Assembly: GCF_016019935.1 (NCBI RefSeq)
Contig: NZ_JAECMT010000005.1
Coordinates: 248,006-312,005 of the forward strand
DNA from: Paenibacillus sp. GSMTC-2017
GTDB lineage: Bacteria; Bacillota; Bacilli; Paenibacillales; Paenibacillaceae
Reading direction: 5' to 3'
Length of the DNA stretch: 64,000 nt
The translations under genes were made by a program, and so were the position numbers. The notes beneath the pieces were generated by a model. It saw nothing but the letters and a program-made list of their open reading frames with translations. It was not told where the DNA came from and did no database searches. Positions within the stretch are counted from its first letter, which is position 1, and every line of letters starts with the position of its first letter. Below, in pieces: positions 26,243-34,906 of this stretch.

Positions 26243-27580
26243 TTAAACAGCCTGCAAGCCAGCTTGGTTAAGTAAATTCCAAGGCTTGTTGTAATGAGGC
26301 TGGAAGAAGAAGTCGACAAAGCTGAGCTCATCCATCGTCATTCTATTTTGAATACAAACCGAAAGTGTATTAATCGATTGGGTTAAATCAATTTTCGAGA
26401 TTACTTGAGCACCGAGGATTCTTCCTGTTTCTGCTTCGTATACGACTTTTAGTGTTACTGGTTCGTAGGTTGGCATAAATTCTGGTCGATAGTTATCTAA
26501 GATTGTGACTATTTTCACATTCATTCCTGCAGCAAGAGCAGCCGTCTCTGTCATCCCCGTCGATCCGATGTTGTAGTCATATATTTTGAGACCCGAAGTA
26601 CCTTGTGTTCCCATATATTTGATCGTAGGCTCTAAGAGATTTCTTGCAACTAGTGTACCCATTCGAACTGCATTCGTTGCGAGAGGGATATAAGCATGTT
26701 CACCTGTTGGGTTGTAATGGACGGCACAGCTATCTCCAGCAGCGAAAATATCCGGGTCACTCGTATGCATATATTCGTCTACAAGGATGGCACCGTTCGG
26801 AAGCATATCGACTTTACCTTTTAACAGGTCCGTATTTGGACGGAAGCCGATACATAGGACAACAAGATCTGTTTCATATTCTCCAGCAGTTGTTATTACG
26901 GTTGTCACTTTTCCGTTCTCATCGCCTGTAAACGATGTTACAGTTTGGTCAAGTGCAAGCTGAACACCTCGTTCCACAAGCGCTTGTTCCGTTACGTCTG
27001 TAAGTTCCTTGTCCAAATATTTATATAAAATGCGATCCATATTATCGATTAATGTCACTTCTTTACCTAACATCTCGAAGGCTTCAACGAGCTCGACGCC
27101 GATGTAACCTGCACCAATGACAGAGATTCGGTTGGCTGTTTTCGCTTTTTCGATAATTGTTTGTGCATGATTAAAGTTTTTGCAAAGTACGACATTTTCT
27201 AGATTGATGCCGTCCATCTGAGGGACAATCGGCCACGAACCAGTCGTTACAACTAGTTTATCATAGCTATGTGTAATTTCTTCTCCAGTTGCTAGGTTTC
27301 GAGCTTGCAACGTTTTTGCTTCTGTATCAATGTTCATCACATCGTGACGCATAAGAGTCGTCACACCGAGATCAGCTAATTGCTGTGGCGAAGAATAGAA
27401 TAATCCATCTGCATTTTTAACGACGCCGCCAACATGCAGGGCGATTCCACACGACAGGAAAGAGATATTGTCATTCCGTTCAAAAACAGTTATTTGAGCA
27501 TCTGGGTATAAGCGAGCCATACCAGTAATGGCAGCAGTTCCAGCATGTGTACATCCAATAACAGCAATTTTTGTTTTCAT
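26243..27580 (-). CDS. nox: NADH oxidase / CoA-disulfide reductase family flavoprotein
   Basis: 445 residues. N-terminal FAD motif (IAVIGCTHAGTAAI), the redox-active cysteine in FLSCGIALHVGG (about Cys44), a second dinucleotide motif VIGAGYIGVELVEAFEMLG for NADH, and ADLVVLCIGF/FAAGDSCAV-type FAD contacts. This fits water-forming NADH oxidases that regenerate NAD+; CoA-disulfide reductases share the fold and the single Cys. Three Rex-like operators upstream support an NADH/NAD+ role. Confidence 0.9.
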   Translation of the reverse strand: MKTKIAVIGCTHAGTAAITGMARLYPDAQITVFERNDNISFLSCGIALHVGGVVKNADGLFYSSPQQLADLGVTTLMRHDVMNIDTEAKTLQARNLATGEEITHSYDKLVVTTGSWPIVPQMDGINLENVVLCKNFNHAQTIIEKAKTANRISVIGAGYIGVELVEAFEMLGKEVTLIDNMDRILYKYLDKELTDVTEQALVERGVQLALDQTVTSFTGDENGKVTTVITTAGEYETDLVVLCIGFRPNTDLLKGKVDMLPNGAILVDEYMHTSDPDIFAAGDSCAVHYNPTGEHAYIPLATNAVRMGTLVARNLLEPTIKYMGTQGTSGLKIYDYNIGSTGMTETAALAAGMNVKIVTILDNYRPEFMPTYEPVTLKVVYEAETGRILGAQVISKIDLTQSINTLSVCIQNRMTMDELSFVDFFFQPHYNKPWNLLNQAGLQAV

Positions 27581-27639
27581 CGTATTTCCTCCTTTAGATG
27601 TAGTAGGCGTGCTAGCTTAATTGTATGCTACGACCTACT

Positions 27640-27657
27640 AGGTGAATTATTTCACAA
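27640..27657. promoter_or_regulatory. Rex-like operator 1
   Basis: AGGTGAATTATTTCACAA against the Rex consensus TTGTGAA-N4-TTCACAA: 12 of 14 defined positions match. It is the copy nearest the NADH oxidase start, about 60 nt upstream. Confidence 0.6.
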
Positions 27658-27668
27658 TCTAATTTATA

Positions 27669-27686
27669 GTGTGAAAACATTCACAA
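27669..27686. promoter_or_regulatory. Rex-like operator 2
   Basis: GTGTGAAAACATTCACAA matches 13 of 14 defined positions of TTGTGAA-N4-TTCACAA. It lies between the NADH oxidase start and the end of the TauE/SafE gene. Confidence 0.75.
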
Positions 27687-27738
27687 TCTTTTCTTGCTCT
27701 TAGCATATGATATTTCAACGAAAATGACAATGTCTAAT

Positions 27739-27756
27739 TTGTGACTTTTTTCACAA
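27739..27756. promoter_or_regulatory. Rex-like operator 3
   Basis: TTGTGACTTTTTTCACAA matches 13 of 14 defined positions. With the other two sites it makes a three-operator array in the 206 nt gap upstream of the NADH oxidase gene, implying repression when NADH is low. Confidence 0.75.
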
Positions 27757-27786
27757 TCTATAATATAGGGAAAAAGAGAACTCCTT

Positions 27787-28557
27787 CTACCCCGTAAACA
27801 TGACCCAAACTTGCCGTGCAATTAATAATGTACTAACCCCGATAAACAGAGGTCTTACATAACGTGCACCTTGACGAATCGCCACTTGTGAACCAACGAG
27901 CGAACCAAGTACCATAGCAGCTCCCATCAAAAGACCGATGCCGTATGAAACAGAGCTAAGACAAATAAATACGAGGAGACTGGATATATTACTAGTGAAG
28001 TTGAGCAGTTTTGCATTGCCTGCCGCCTTTACAAAATCTAGGCCAAGTATCAGAAAGGCGAATATAAGAAATGACCCTGTGCCTGGTCCGAAAAAGCCAT
28101 CATAACTGCCGAGTAGCAATGCAGTAAGTGCTAGAGCAATCCAGCTTCGTTTAGTTAGTGTTCGGAAGGTGGCTACATCTCCCCAATCACGACGAAATAG
28201 TGTATAAATCGTTACTACGATAAGTAAGACGATAACGAGTGGACGGAGCCAATCGGTAGGAACGAATTGAAGGAGCAATGTGCCAGCAACAGCACCTATT
28301 GCTGTTAGTGGAACTAACTTCATCGTCATTTTAAGATCGATCTTCCCAGACCTTAGAAAGGTTAGTGTACTTGTCAGCGAAGACATCGTTCCAGCGAGTT
28401 TATTCGTCCCGAGTGCTAGATGAGGTGGAAGTCCAGCAGCGAGTAAAGCTGGCAAAGCGATAAGGCCACCGCCACCGACAACAGCATCGACGAAAGCTGC
28501 GAGAAAACCTCCTACGACAATAATAATGATTATTTCCCAAGTTAGCTCGATACCCAT
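27787..28557 (-). CDS. TauE/SafE (TSUP) family membrane exporter
   Basis: 256 residues, about eight hydrophobic segments, with the family N-terminal motif VVGGFLAAFVDAVVGGGGLIALPALLA (split over residues 14-40) and the repeat GSYDGFFGPGTGSFLIFAF in the second half. TSUP proteins move sulfite, sulfoacetate or other organosulfur anions; substrate here is unknown. Ribosome site is weak (AAGGGATG about 14 nt away). It is co-directional with the NADH oxidase, but the Rex array lies between them, so they are probably separate units. Confidence 0.9.
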   Translation of the reverse strand: MGIELTWEIIIIIVVGGFLAAFVDAVVGGGGLIALPALLAAGLPPHLALGTNKLAGTMSSLTSTLTFLRSGKIDLKMTMKLVPLTAIGAVAGTLLLQFVPTDWLRPLVIVLLIVVTIYTLFRRDWGDVATFRTLTKRSWIALALTALLLGSYDGFFGPGTGSFLIFAFLILGLDFVKAAGNAKLLNFTSNISSLLVFICLSSVSYGIGLLMGAAMVLGSLVGSQVAIRQGARYVRPLFIGVSTLLIARQVWVMFTG

Positions 28558-28649
28558 AACGGCAGCAACATCCCTTTTCTATGAGGTCATATACATTTTC
28601 GTGGACATTTAAGTTGTCATTAATAGTAGCTTACTTTGGATAAAAGAGG

Positions 28650-28683
28650 AAGAGCTATTCCTCGGATGTGAGAAATAGCTCTT
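28650..28683 (-). terminator. Hairpin after M23 lipoprotein gene
   Basis: AAGAGCTATT and AATAGCTCTT pair around a 14 nt loop; on the minus strand CTCTTTTATCC follows. It sits just downstream of the leftward peptidase gene. Confidence 0.6.
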
Positions 28684-28697
28684 TATCATTTTTAAAC

Positions 28698-29717
28698 TTA
28701 GTTTGATACCGTTTCTCCTCGAACTGGAGACTTGATGCCTTTCCATTGCACGTTTATGGATTTGGAAGAGTTTAGATCTTTTCCATCGTTTACTTGAAAA
28801 TGCATATGAGCTTCGCTTGAATTTCCAGAGTTGCCGAGTTGTGCGACTAGTTGTCCACGTTTAACGACATCTCCAGGTTTAACAGACACAGAATCTTTTT
28901 TAAGATGTGCTAACACACTATATTCGCCCCCATGATCAATAACAATCACATTCCCAAAAGGCTCCTTTTCATTCATTACTCCAACAGGTTCATTATCTAC
29001 GATGTCGTTGACGACTGATACAACAGTCCCGTCTGCTGGTGCGTGAACTTCTTGTCCAAATGCGAAGTAGCTATCATTTTTGGTTGGATCTCCTTCATAG
29101 GACAATCCATCCTTTTCTTGAACGAAATCATAGGCATAACGCTGGCTTTCATGTGCGTAATGATAGTTAGCTAATACGTTGTTGCCGCCCCAAAAAACGA
29201 ACCAGTCTCCCTTAAATGGTAGAGAGTATTCCAACTTACTCAACTTGTTATCCGTCTCAGTTGCTGGAGTGAGCGGCTGCATCAGCATTCCCGTAATGGA
29301 ATCATTTTCACCAAACAGTGCGGATATAGCTTTTAGTCCAGAAGGATCTATCCAAGTTATCACATTAGCTCCATTTAGTTTGAACTCATGGTGTTGCTGA
29401 AAGCTTTTAACATCAGTTGTATACCCTGCACCCATCTCTGCTAAATCTTTTAAACTTATTTGGCTTTTAAAGTCAGGGCTGAAACTGTTATAAATCAATT
29501 CATAGTCGCCATTTATCATCGCTTGAGGCAGATCATCTGGTTTTAAATTGTTTTCTACTTTAGTTTGTTCAACCGTCGCAGTTGGCGTTTTTTCCACATT
29601 AATAGCTCCTTTTTGGTCAGTGCTGCCGCAAGCAGCTATAAGTGAAACAATCGTGCATATTGCTATTATTCCTGTGAATTTTCTAATTGTACGTTTTGTG
29701 TTTTCCATCTTGATCAT
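28698..29717 (-). CDS. M23-family metallopeptidase-like lipoprotein
   Basis: 339 residues with a lipoprotein signal (LIAACGS). An N-terminal domain of about 130 residues (GDYELIYNSFSPDFKSQIS, DUF3887-like) precedes a LytM/M23 domain: RYAYDFVQ, a beta-rich core with GTVVSVVND, VIDHGGEYSVLAHLKK and GNSGNSSEAHMHFQVND. The later HLK and HMHF histidines are present, but the first metal ligand position (usually H-x3-D) reads R-YAYD, so catalytic competence is uncertain. It is encoded divergently from an OmpR/HK pair that may control it. Confidence 0.88.
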   Translation of the reverse strand: MIKMENTKRTIRKFTGIIAICTIVSLIAACGSTDQKGAINVEKTPTATVEQTKVENNLKPDDLPQAMINGDYELIYNSFSPDFKSQISLKDLAEMGAGYTTDVKSFQQHHEFKLNGANVITWIDPSGLKAISALFGENDSITGMLMQPLTPATETDNKLSKLEYSLPFKGDWFVFWGGNNVLANYHYAHESQRYAYDFVQEKDGLSYEGDPTKNDSYFAFGQEVHAPADGTVVSVVNDIVDNEPVGVMNEKEPFGNVIVIDHGGEYSVLAHLKKDSVSVKPGDVVKRGQLVAQLGNSGNSSEAHMHFQVNDGKDLNSSKSINVQWKGIKSPVRGETVSN

Positions 29718-29972
29718 TGTAGGTTCCCCCTAAGTGTAATTAGAGCAAAGCTCGTTATGTTTTGAAGCTGTACTTTGCTTTGCTGAATCATTTGATAGCT
29801 CAATAATAACTGCTCAATCTTATTGGCTCCGAAACGGTATATGTACTGTATCTTAATAATGAGGTTTAATTTTCCATCATAATTAAGATTCCGTTAAGAT
29901 AGTCTATCCGTATGTTTTGAGTTTTCATGATAAAATAGTAGTCTATAATCCCATTTACTAGGAGGAAATAGA

Positions 29973-30716
29973 TTGAACGATGCATTCATATTACTCGTAG
30001 ATGATGAACAGTCGATATTGGATATGCTGGAAACTGTGCTTCGAAAAGAAGGATTTACTAGCATCCTTAAAGTAACAACAGCTGAGGAAGCATTAGATGC
30101 TTGTAGCGATAGAAGAGTAGACATAATCGTGCTGGACGTTATGCTTCCAGGACGTAGCGGTATAGATGCGGCTCCATTTCTTCGGCAACTAACGAATGCG
30201 CCGATCCTTTTTCTAACGGCTCGAACATCAGATTTCGATAAGCTAACTGGTTTTGCTGTAGGCGGGGATGATTACATAACGAAACCGTTTAATCCACTTG
30301 AAGTTGTTGCTAGAATTAGATCGCAGTTACGTCGATATTTGGTTGGAACTGACGTTAAGAGGGTAGAGGCAGTGGAACGTCGCACGCCGACAATCTATAA
30401 CTTTGGGCGATTTCAAGTTAATGAGGAGGCAGGTGAACTGATCGTAGAGGGACAGTCAGTTACTTGTCCTGCTCTTGTGTTTCAGTTGCTCTTGTTTCTA
30501 TGTAAAAATCCGAATCGTATATTCGGAAAAAGCGAGCTGTATGAATCCGTTTGGGGGATAGATGCACTTAACGATGATAATACAGTTATGGTACATATTC
30601 ATCGTATTCGAGAACGAATCGAGGTTGATCCTTCTAATCCGCAATTTGTCGTTAATGTAAGAGGATTAGGTTATAAGCTAATCCAGAAAAATACTCAGGG
30701 GACAGCTAATCTATGA
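29973..30716 (+). CDS. OmpR-family response regulator
   Basis: 247 residues: receiver domain (LLVDDEQS, phospho-acceptor Asp55 in VLDVMLPG, Lys in ITKPFNP) and a C-terminal winged helix (about 140-240, with GKSELYESVWG, VMVHIHRIRERI and VRGLGYKL). TTG start after TAGGAGGAAATAG. Stop overlaps the kinase start (ATGA). Expected to regulate this pair and possibly the divergent M23 lipoprotein. Confidence 0.94.
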   Translation: MNDAFILLVDDEQSILDMLETVLRKEGFTSILKVTTAEEALDACSDRRVDIIVLDVMLPGRSGIDAAPFLRQLTNAPILFLTARTSDFDKLTGFAVGGDDYITKPFNPLEVVARIRSQLRRYLVGTDVKRVEAVERRTPTIYNFGRFQVNEEAGELIVEGQSVTCPALVFQLLLFLCKNPNRIFGKSELYESVWGIDALNDDNTVMVHIHRIRERIEVDPSNPQFVVNVRGLGYKLIQKNTQGTANL

Positions 30717-32488
30717 ATATGAAACGTAGACTTGCCTTGAAGTTTATTCTGCAATTGGTTATAGCGGGATTAGCGTCTTTGTTGATCATATGGTTCAGTG
30801 CTAATTGGATTAATCAACAATTTGCTGATATTAGCATCTCACGTGATTTTGCTTCAATCGGTTTAGATAGGTTAGTTGAATCTTCAAAACTAACGAAAGA
30901 TGGGATTGTGTTCGATCAGAAGTTGTTAGATCAAGTGAAACAAAACAAAGGGTGGCTCCAAAGTTTAGATGAGAATGGCCGAGTTGAGCAATCTTTCAAT
31001 ACGCCAAGTGACGTTCCAAAACAATATATACCGGGAGAGTTTGCAGGATACATTACAAAAAGAATAGATTTCCCTTATGACGTTTACTTTTGGGTTAGAG
31101 AAAAGAATGGGAAGTTATTTACACTAATTTACGGTGTTCGCGACGAATTAACTCCATTGCTGAATCAGGTGTCTAAGGAAGCGAAGTTCACTTCAAATAA
31201 AAAACTTGAACTGCCTATTTTCATACAGGAGAAAACAAAAGCACTTGGTGGCTATATACAGTTATTGGACGAAAAGGGTAGGGAACTGGTCTCATATAAT
31301 AAGCCAACTTCAATTGCAGAGCAGTACAATTTACGAGATCTTGCAATTCGTACGATTGACCAAGAGCAAGCTTTTCAACTTGCTTCATTTTACAACAGTG
31401 AAACAAAGTTAACTTGGCTTGTTGCACTGCCGCGATCTTCTAGTGGAAGTAATGGAGAAGGGGCGATGGTGTCAGAGGAGACAAAGGTGCTGTTTATAGG
31501 TGTTGGAACAATATTTATTGCTATCATTGCTTTATTTGTTCTTCTTTCCTTGTGGAACGCTCATCGATTCGGCGGGCCTTTGCTTCATATGCTTGTTTGG
31601 CTAGATTCATTGGGGAAATCTATTTATGAGGAGCCGAGTGATCGGAAAGGAATTGTGCGAAGCCGTACTAGATCAGGTCGATGGCGTTCACGATATCGAG
31701 TGTTTATGGATGTAATGAATTCCATCCAAAAGTTATCTGAAACGCTACAACAGAATGATGAGTTACGTAAGCAAAACAATAGATTAAGAGAGGAATGGAT
31801 TTCTGGTATTACTCATGATCTGAAGACTCCACTGTCTTCCATTAAAGGGTATGCTCATATGCTGTCTGAGGAAAGTTATGAGTGGAATGTAGAAGAAGTT
31901 CGTAAGTTCTCCACGATTATGCTAGAAAAATCGGGACATATGGACATGCTTATTAATGATCTCGCGATGACCTACCGGCTAAGTGCAGGAGTAGACGCAC
32001 CTGAAGGGGACAAAATTGAACTTAATGAATGGTTGCGGGCTATGTTAGATCAAGTAGCGGTCAATCCTTCCTTTGATAAGAGTAGAATCTTATTTAGGCC
32101 AGCGGAGAAGAGGATAGTGGTTGAGCTTTACACGCCATGGTTAGAGCGGGTTATTATGAATATTGCGGCGAATGCTCTTATCCACAACCCACCGGAAACG
32201 ATATTAACGGTAACTTTGTATGGCCCAAGTGAACAGAGTTCGATGACGATAACTCTTTCTGATAATGGGAGAGGAATGGATGAGTTGTCGGCAAGTAAGT
32301 TGTTTGATCGTTATTATCGAGGTACAAATACCTCTTCAATGATAGAAGGTTCAGGTCTAGGGATGGCTATTTCCAAAAGTCTTGTAGAAGCGATGGGAGG
32401 CAACATTACAGTAAAAACATCAATAGGAAATGGAACAACAATTCAATTGTCTTGGCCGTTGCTAGCTTATGAAGCAGAAAAAGAGTGA
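30713..32488 (+). CDS. Sensor histidine kinase (HisKA type)
   Basis: 591 residues: first membrane span about 8-28, extracytoplasmic sensor about 30-260, second span about 262-285, coiled linker, HisKA with the phospho-acceptor in SGITHDLKTPLSSIKG (His368), then HATPase (NIAANALIHNP, LSDNGRGMDE, GSGLGMAISKSLVEAMGG). Partner of the OmpR regulator by a 4 nt overlap. The large sensor has the look of a PAS/CACHE-like extracellular domain; the ligand is unknown. Confidence 0.94.
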   Translation: MNMKRRLALKFILQLVIAGLASLLIIWFSANWINQQFADISISRDFASIGLDRLVESSKLTKDGIVFDQKLLDQVKQNKGWLQSLDENGRVEQSFNTPSDVPKQYIPGEFAGYITKRIDFPYDVYFWVREKNGKLFTLIYGVRDELTPLLNQVSKEAKFTSNKKLELPIFIQEKTKALGGYIQLLDEKGRELVSYNKPTSIAEQYNLRDLAIRTIDQEQAFQLASFYNSETKLTWLVALPRSSSGSNGEGAMVSEETKVLFIGVGTIFIAIIALFVLLSLWNAHRFGGPLLHMLVWLDSLGKSIYEEPSDRKGIVRSRTRSGRWRSRYRVFMDVMNSIQKLSETLQQNDELRKQNNRLREEWISGITHDLKTPLSSIKGYAHMLSEESYEWNVEEVRKFSTIMLEKSGHMDMLINDLAMTYRLSAGVDAPEGDKIELNEWLRAMLDQVAVNPSFDKSRILFRPAEKRIVVELYTPWLERVIMNIAANALIHNPPETILTVTLYGPSEQSSMTITLSDNGRGMDELSASKLFDRYYRGTNTSSMIEGSGLGMAISKSLVEAMGGNITVKTSIGNGTTIQLSWPLLAYEAEKE

Positions 32489-32534
32489 GCTTATTTTGGC
32501 GCTTTAGGTTGTAAATAAAGTGTTGTAAATGTTG

Positions 32535-32576
32535 GGAGCCCGATATCGTCGTAGAAATACGATGATATCGGGCTCC
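32535..32576. terminator. Long hairpin between convergent genes
   Basis: GGAGCCCGATATCGTCGTA and its complement pair almost perfectly over 19 bp around GAAA. T runs are short on both strands, but position between the kinase end and the leftward GRDP-like gene makes it a likely shared terminator. Confidence 0.6.
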
Positions 32577-32628
32577 TGTTAATAGGTGAAACATTACCGT
32601 TAATGATACAAGCTTCTTTGCGAAATGT

Positions 32629-33579
32629 TTAACTGCTACCGCATCCCCCACCACACGACGAGCCACATGAAGAACCGCTAGAGCCTCCATCAGATGAACT
32701 GCTTGAAGAGTTGTCTGAGCTACCTTTAGATGAGCCTGAATCTGATCCCTGCTTGGAGTAAGTGCTACAAGCTATAGCTGCTGAAGAACAACTTGCCGCT
32801 TTTTGTTCTTCTTGCGGGGGATTTTCAGTAATGGGAATGAACAGCATTGAGGTGACAGGTAATAAAGCGCTGTTGTTTAATTTGTGTTTCTTTTTATATG
32901 CTGTATGCGCTTTGTGTATATGATTAATAATTTCAGTCTTTAAAGAATGGAATATATCTGTAGTGTACGGGTTAAAATATTTTTCGATAATGTAATCTTC
33001 TGAAAATGTTCCGATATCATAGAACAAACCTTCATCGACGTTATATCGGAAGAAATGTTGTAACAATTGCTTGTTTTCATTATGGATGGTAAATAGAAGG
33101 CTATATGCTAGATCAAACTGTGCTCTTTTATGTTCAATTGCAGTTTCGACTCTAGTCTGATCCGTTGCGAGATTTGGCTGATGATGTATAAAGTGACCAC
33201 AGAAATTGCTACAAAACTTCTCGTATTCCCTCGTATGCAGGATCATTTCGTGCCAAATTGTATCTACATCTTGGCTATACATCGGAACATCTTTCATAAT
33301 TGTGCTTAATAGGAAGAACCGTTTCAGTTCTAGCAACATCCAGTTATATTTTTGCTCATTGTAGTTATATTTTAATATAAGCTTTTGACGAACATGCATC
33401 ATATATGTATCGTCTAAAGCTCTTTCTAGTTTTTCTACGATCGTCTTCAGATGTGGTAATGACTCGTGAGTCCCTAACTGCTGAGGTATGTCTCGTGAGA
33501 ACTGCGAGTCTAAAATCACAATGTTTTTCCCGTTATTCTCATTTAATCTACCGAAAAGAGAAGCAAGTTTTCTCTTCAT
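32629..33579 (-). CDS. Glycine-rich-domain (GRDP/DUF1399)-like protein with Ser/Gly/Cys tail
   Basis: 316 residues, no signal peptide. The centre carries the motif VDTIWHEMILHTREYEKF followed by CGHFIHHQP (about residues 105-135), the hallmark of the GRDP/DUF1399 family: invariant WH and a later HH. The last 45 or so residues are almost only Ser, Gly, Asp and Cys and end with CGSSCGGGCGSS. A Cys-rich tail like this could bind metal or mediate assembly; the role is unknown. It lies downstream of PspA/PspC, separated by 169 nt with a hairpin. Confidence 0.75.
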   Translation of the reverse strand: MKRKLASLFGRLNENNGKNIVILDSQFSRDIPQQLGTHESLPHLKTIVEKLERALDDTYMMHVRQKLILKYNYNEQKYNWMLLELKRFFLLSTIMKDVPMYSQDVDTIWHEMILHTREYEKFCSNFCGHFIHHQPNLATDQTRVETAIEHKRAQFDLAYSLLFTIHNENKQLLQHFFRYNVDEGLFYDIGTFSEDYIIEKYFNPYTTDIFHSLKTEIINHIHKAHTAYKKKHKLNNSALLPVTSMLFIPITENPPQEEQKAASCSSAAIACSTYSKQGSDSGSSKGSSDNSSSSSSDGGSSGSSCGSSCGGGCGSS

Positions 33580-33699
33580 AGAGCATTCCCCCTAGATCAT
33601 CAAGTTGTTCCTTATATAGGAAGTTTACCACTTGGAAGATTGTTCTGTCACGACTATGCTACTGTTAAGATATTGTAAATTGTCCGTGAAATGATGAAG

Positions 33700-33730
33700 A
33701 GACCAACTTGAAGTGAAATCAAGCTGGTCT
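33700..33730 (-). terminator. Hairpin after pspA
   Basis: AGACCAACTTG and CAAGCTGGTCT pair over 11 bp (one G-T) around 9 nt. It lies between the end of the leftward pspA and the start region of the GRDP-like gene. No strong T run. Confidence 0.5.
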
Positions 33731-33748
33731 CCTTAAATTAGATGTTTA

Positions 33749-34420
33749 TTAGTTGCTGGAGTTCTTCTGTAGAAGACGATTCAATTCCTCATCTACACGT
33801 GCATTACGTTGCTCTTGCTGCTGCTCGTAGCCATTACCGCTGGAATAAACACTGTAAGAACCTTTTGCAAGCTCACGTCCAGCTTCCCACTCCATTACTT
33901 TTTGCTCAATACGATCAAAGCCTTGTGCTGCTGTACTTCCTCCATATGGGGAATTTGTTTGAGAGGAAGAGGATGTTCCTTCAGCTTGCCTAACTCTAGT
34001 AATGAGCTCATTTCGTTTTCCTTGCAATCTAACTTTTTCTTCTTTCAATGATTCTAGACGTCCTGTAAGTTCGATTGCTGCTTGCTCGGCAATATGGTGA
34101 AGTCTAGCTGTTTCTTCAGCTTGTTCCAGGTAGAGAAGTTTTGCTTCCAGTGCTGTACGAGTTTCGGCTTCGCGTCCGGCAGTAGCGGCTTGTTCTGCTT
34201 TTTGATCATAATAACTTGCTTGACCATGCAATTCTCCTAACTTCGTTTGAAGGAAGCGAGTCTGTGCATGTTGCTGTGCGATAGAACGTTCCACTTTTGC
34301 AATTTCTTCGTCTAAATCTCTTAAGTAATGATTAAGCATCATCACTGGATTTTCTATCTTATCAAGAACCTCATTTGCTGCTGCCTTTGTCATACTGAAT
34401 ACACGGTGTAAAATTCCCAT
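33749..34420 (-). CDS. pspA: PspA/IM30-family membrane-stress protein
   Basis: 223 residues, almost entirely coiled coil, starting MGILHRVFSMTKAAANEVLDKIENPVMML, the amphipathic and first helices typical of PspA/IM30/LiaH. It protects the membrane under envelope stress by oligomerising on the inner face. A Ser/Gly-rich linker near residues 150-165 precedes the last helix. It follows the PspC gene by about 66 nt. Confidence 0.93.
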   Translation of the reverse strand: MGILHRVFSMTKAAANEVLDKIENPVMMLNHYLRDLDEEIAKVERSIAQQHAQTRFLQTKLGELHGQASYYDQKAEQAATAGREAETRTALEAKLLYLEQAEETARLHHIAEQAAIELTGRLESLKEEKVRLQGKRNELITRVRQAEGTSSSSQTNSPYGGSTAAQGFDRIEQKVMEWEAGRELAKGSYSVYSSGNGYEQQQEQRNARVDEELNRLLQKNSSN

Positions 34421-34486
34421 TTCTCATCTCTCCTCAAATGTATGTTACTTTTTATAAGTTATTTCTTAGGTATGCGCTAATCTATG

Positions 34487-34702
34487 TTAGTAGTGATCAA
34501 CTGTTCTGAAGCTGTTGCTTGAATCTTTAGGGATAAACAGCGTTGCTATAAAGTAGGCTAAGATAACCCCTCCAAAGCTAAAGAATGCTGCTATAACAAC
34601 AAGAAGTCTGATAATTGTTGAATCAATTCCTAGATACTGTCCAAGCCCTCCGCATAGTCCTGTAAACTTGCTATCTGTCGTTGAACGAAATAATTTTTTC
34701 AT
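34487..34702 (-). CDS. pspC: PspC-domain membrane protein (short form)
   Basis: 71 residues: KLFRSTTDSKFTGLCGGLGQYLGID at the N terminus, then a single hydrophobic helix (RLLVVIAAFFSFGGVILAYFIA). This is the minimal PspC domain as in small Firmicute PspC proteins. It probably anchors or regulates PspA. AGGAAAGGATG lies upstream on the minus strand. Confidence 0.92.
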   Translation of the reverse strand: MKKLFRSTTDSKFTGLCGGLGQYLGIDSTIIRLLVVIAAFFSFGGVILAYFIATLFIPKDSSNSFRTVDHY

Positions 34703-34839
34703 AAATCAATCATCCTTTCCTGTTGCTCATCTATGTCCTAATTGTAGAGCTTACAAGTTCTTTTCGTAACGGTCCTCGGACCATAATACGTGCTGGCCTT
34801 TAGGCGGGGAGAGTCTGCGACGGACGACGGGGAGACATA

Positions 34840-34893
34840 ATGCAACTTTTCCCAGTTGGTTGCGTCATAACAGGTGGATCGAACCCCATTTGA
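34840..34893 (+). CDS. Possible 17-residue leader peptide
   Basis: ATG 34840 follows GGGGAG at good spacing and encodes MQLFPVGCVITGGSNPI, ending at TGA 34891-34893, right where the ribosome site (GAAGGAGGAG) of the stalk-domain gene begins. This could couple translation or act as a leader, or be chance. The surrounding 34740-34900 stretch is more GC-rich than its neighbours; I recognise no known riboswitch in it. Confidence 0.3.
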   Translation: MQLFPVGCVITGGSNPI

Positions 34894-34906
34894 AGGAGGA
34901 GCAATA

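Noticed and set aside
34860..34890. tRNA 3' fragment or attachment site on the minus strand
   Set aside because: GGGGTTCGATCC resembles a T-loop, but the stem does not pair properly and no direct repeat or integrase is nearby.
34740..34906. Riboswitch or T-box before the stalk-domain gene
   Set aside because: Some stems and a GGTGG stretch are present, but none of the conserved cores of known riboswitches or the T-box sequence match.
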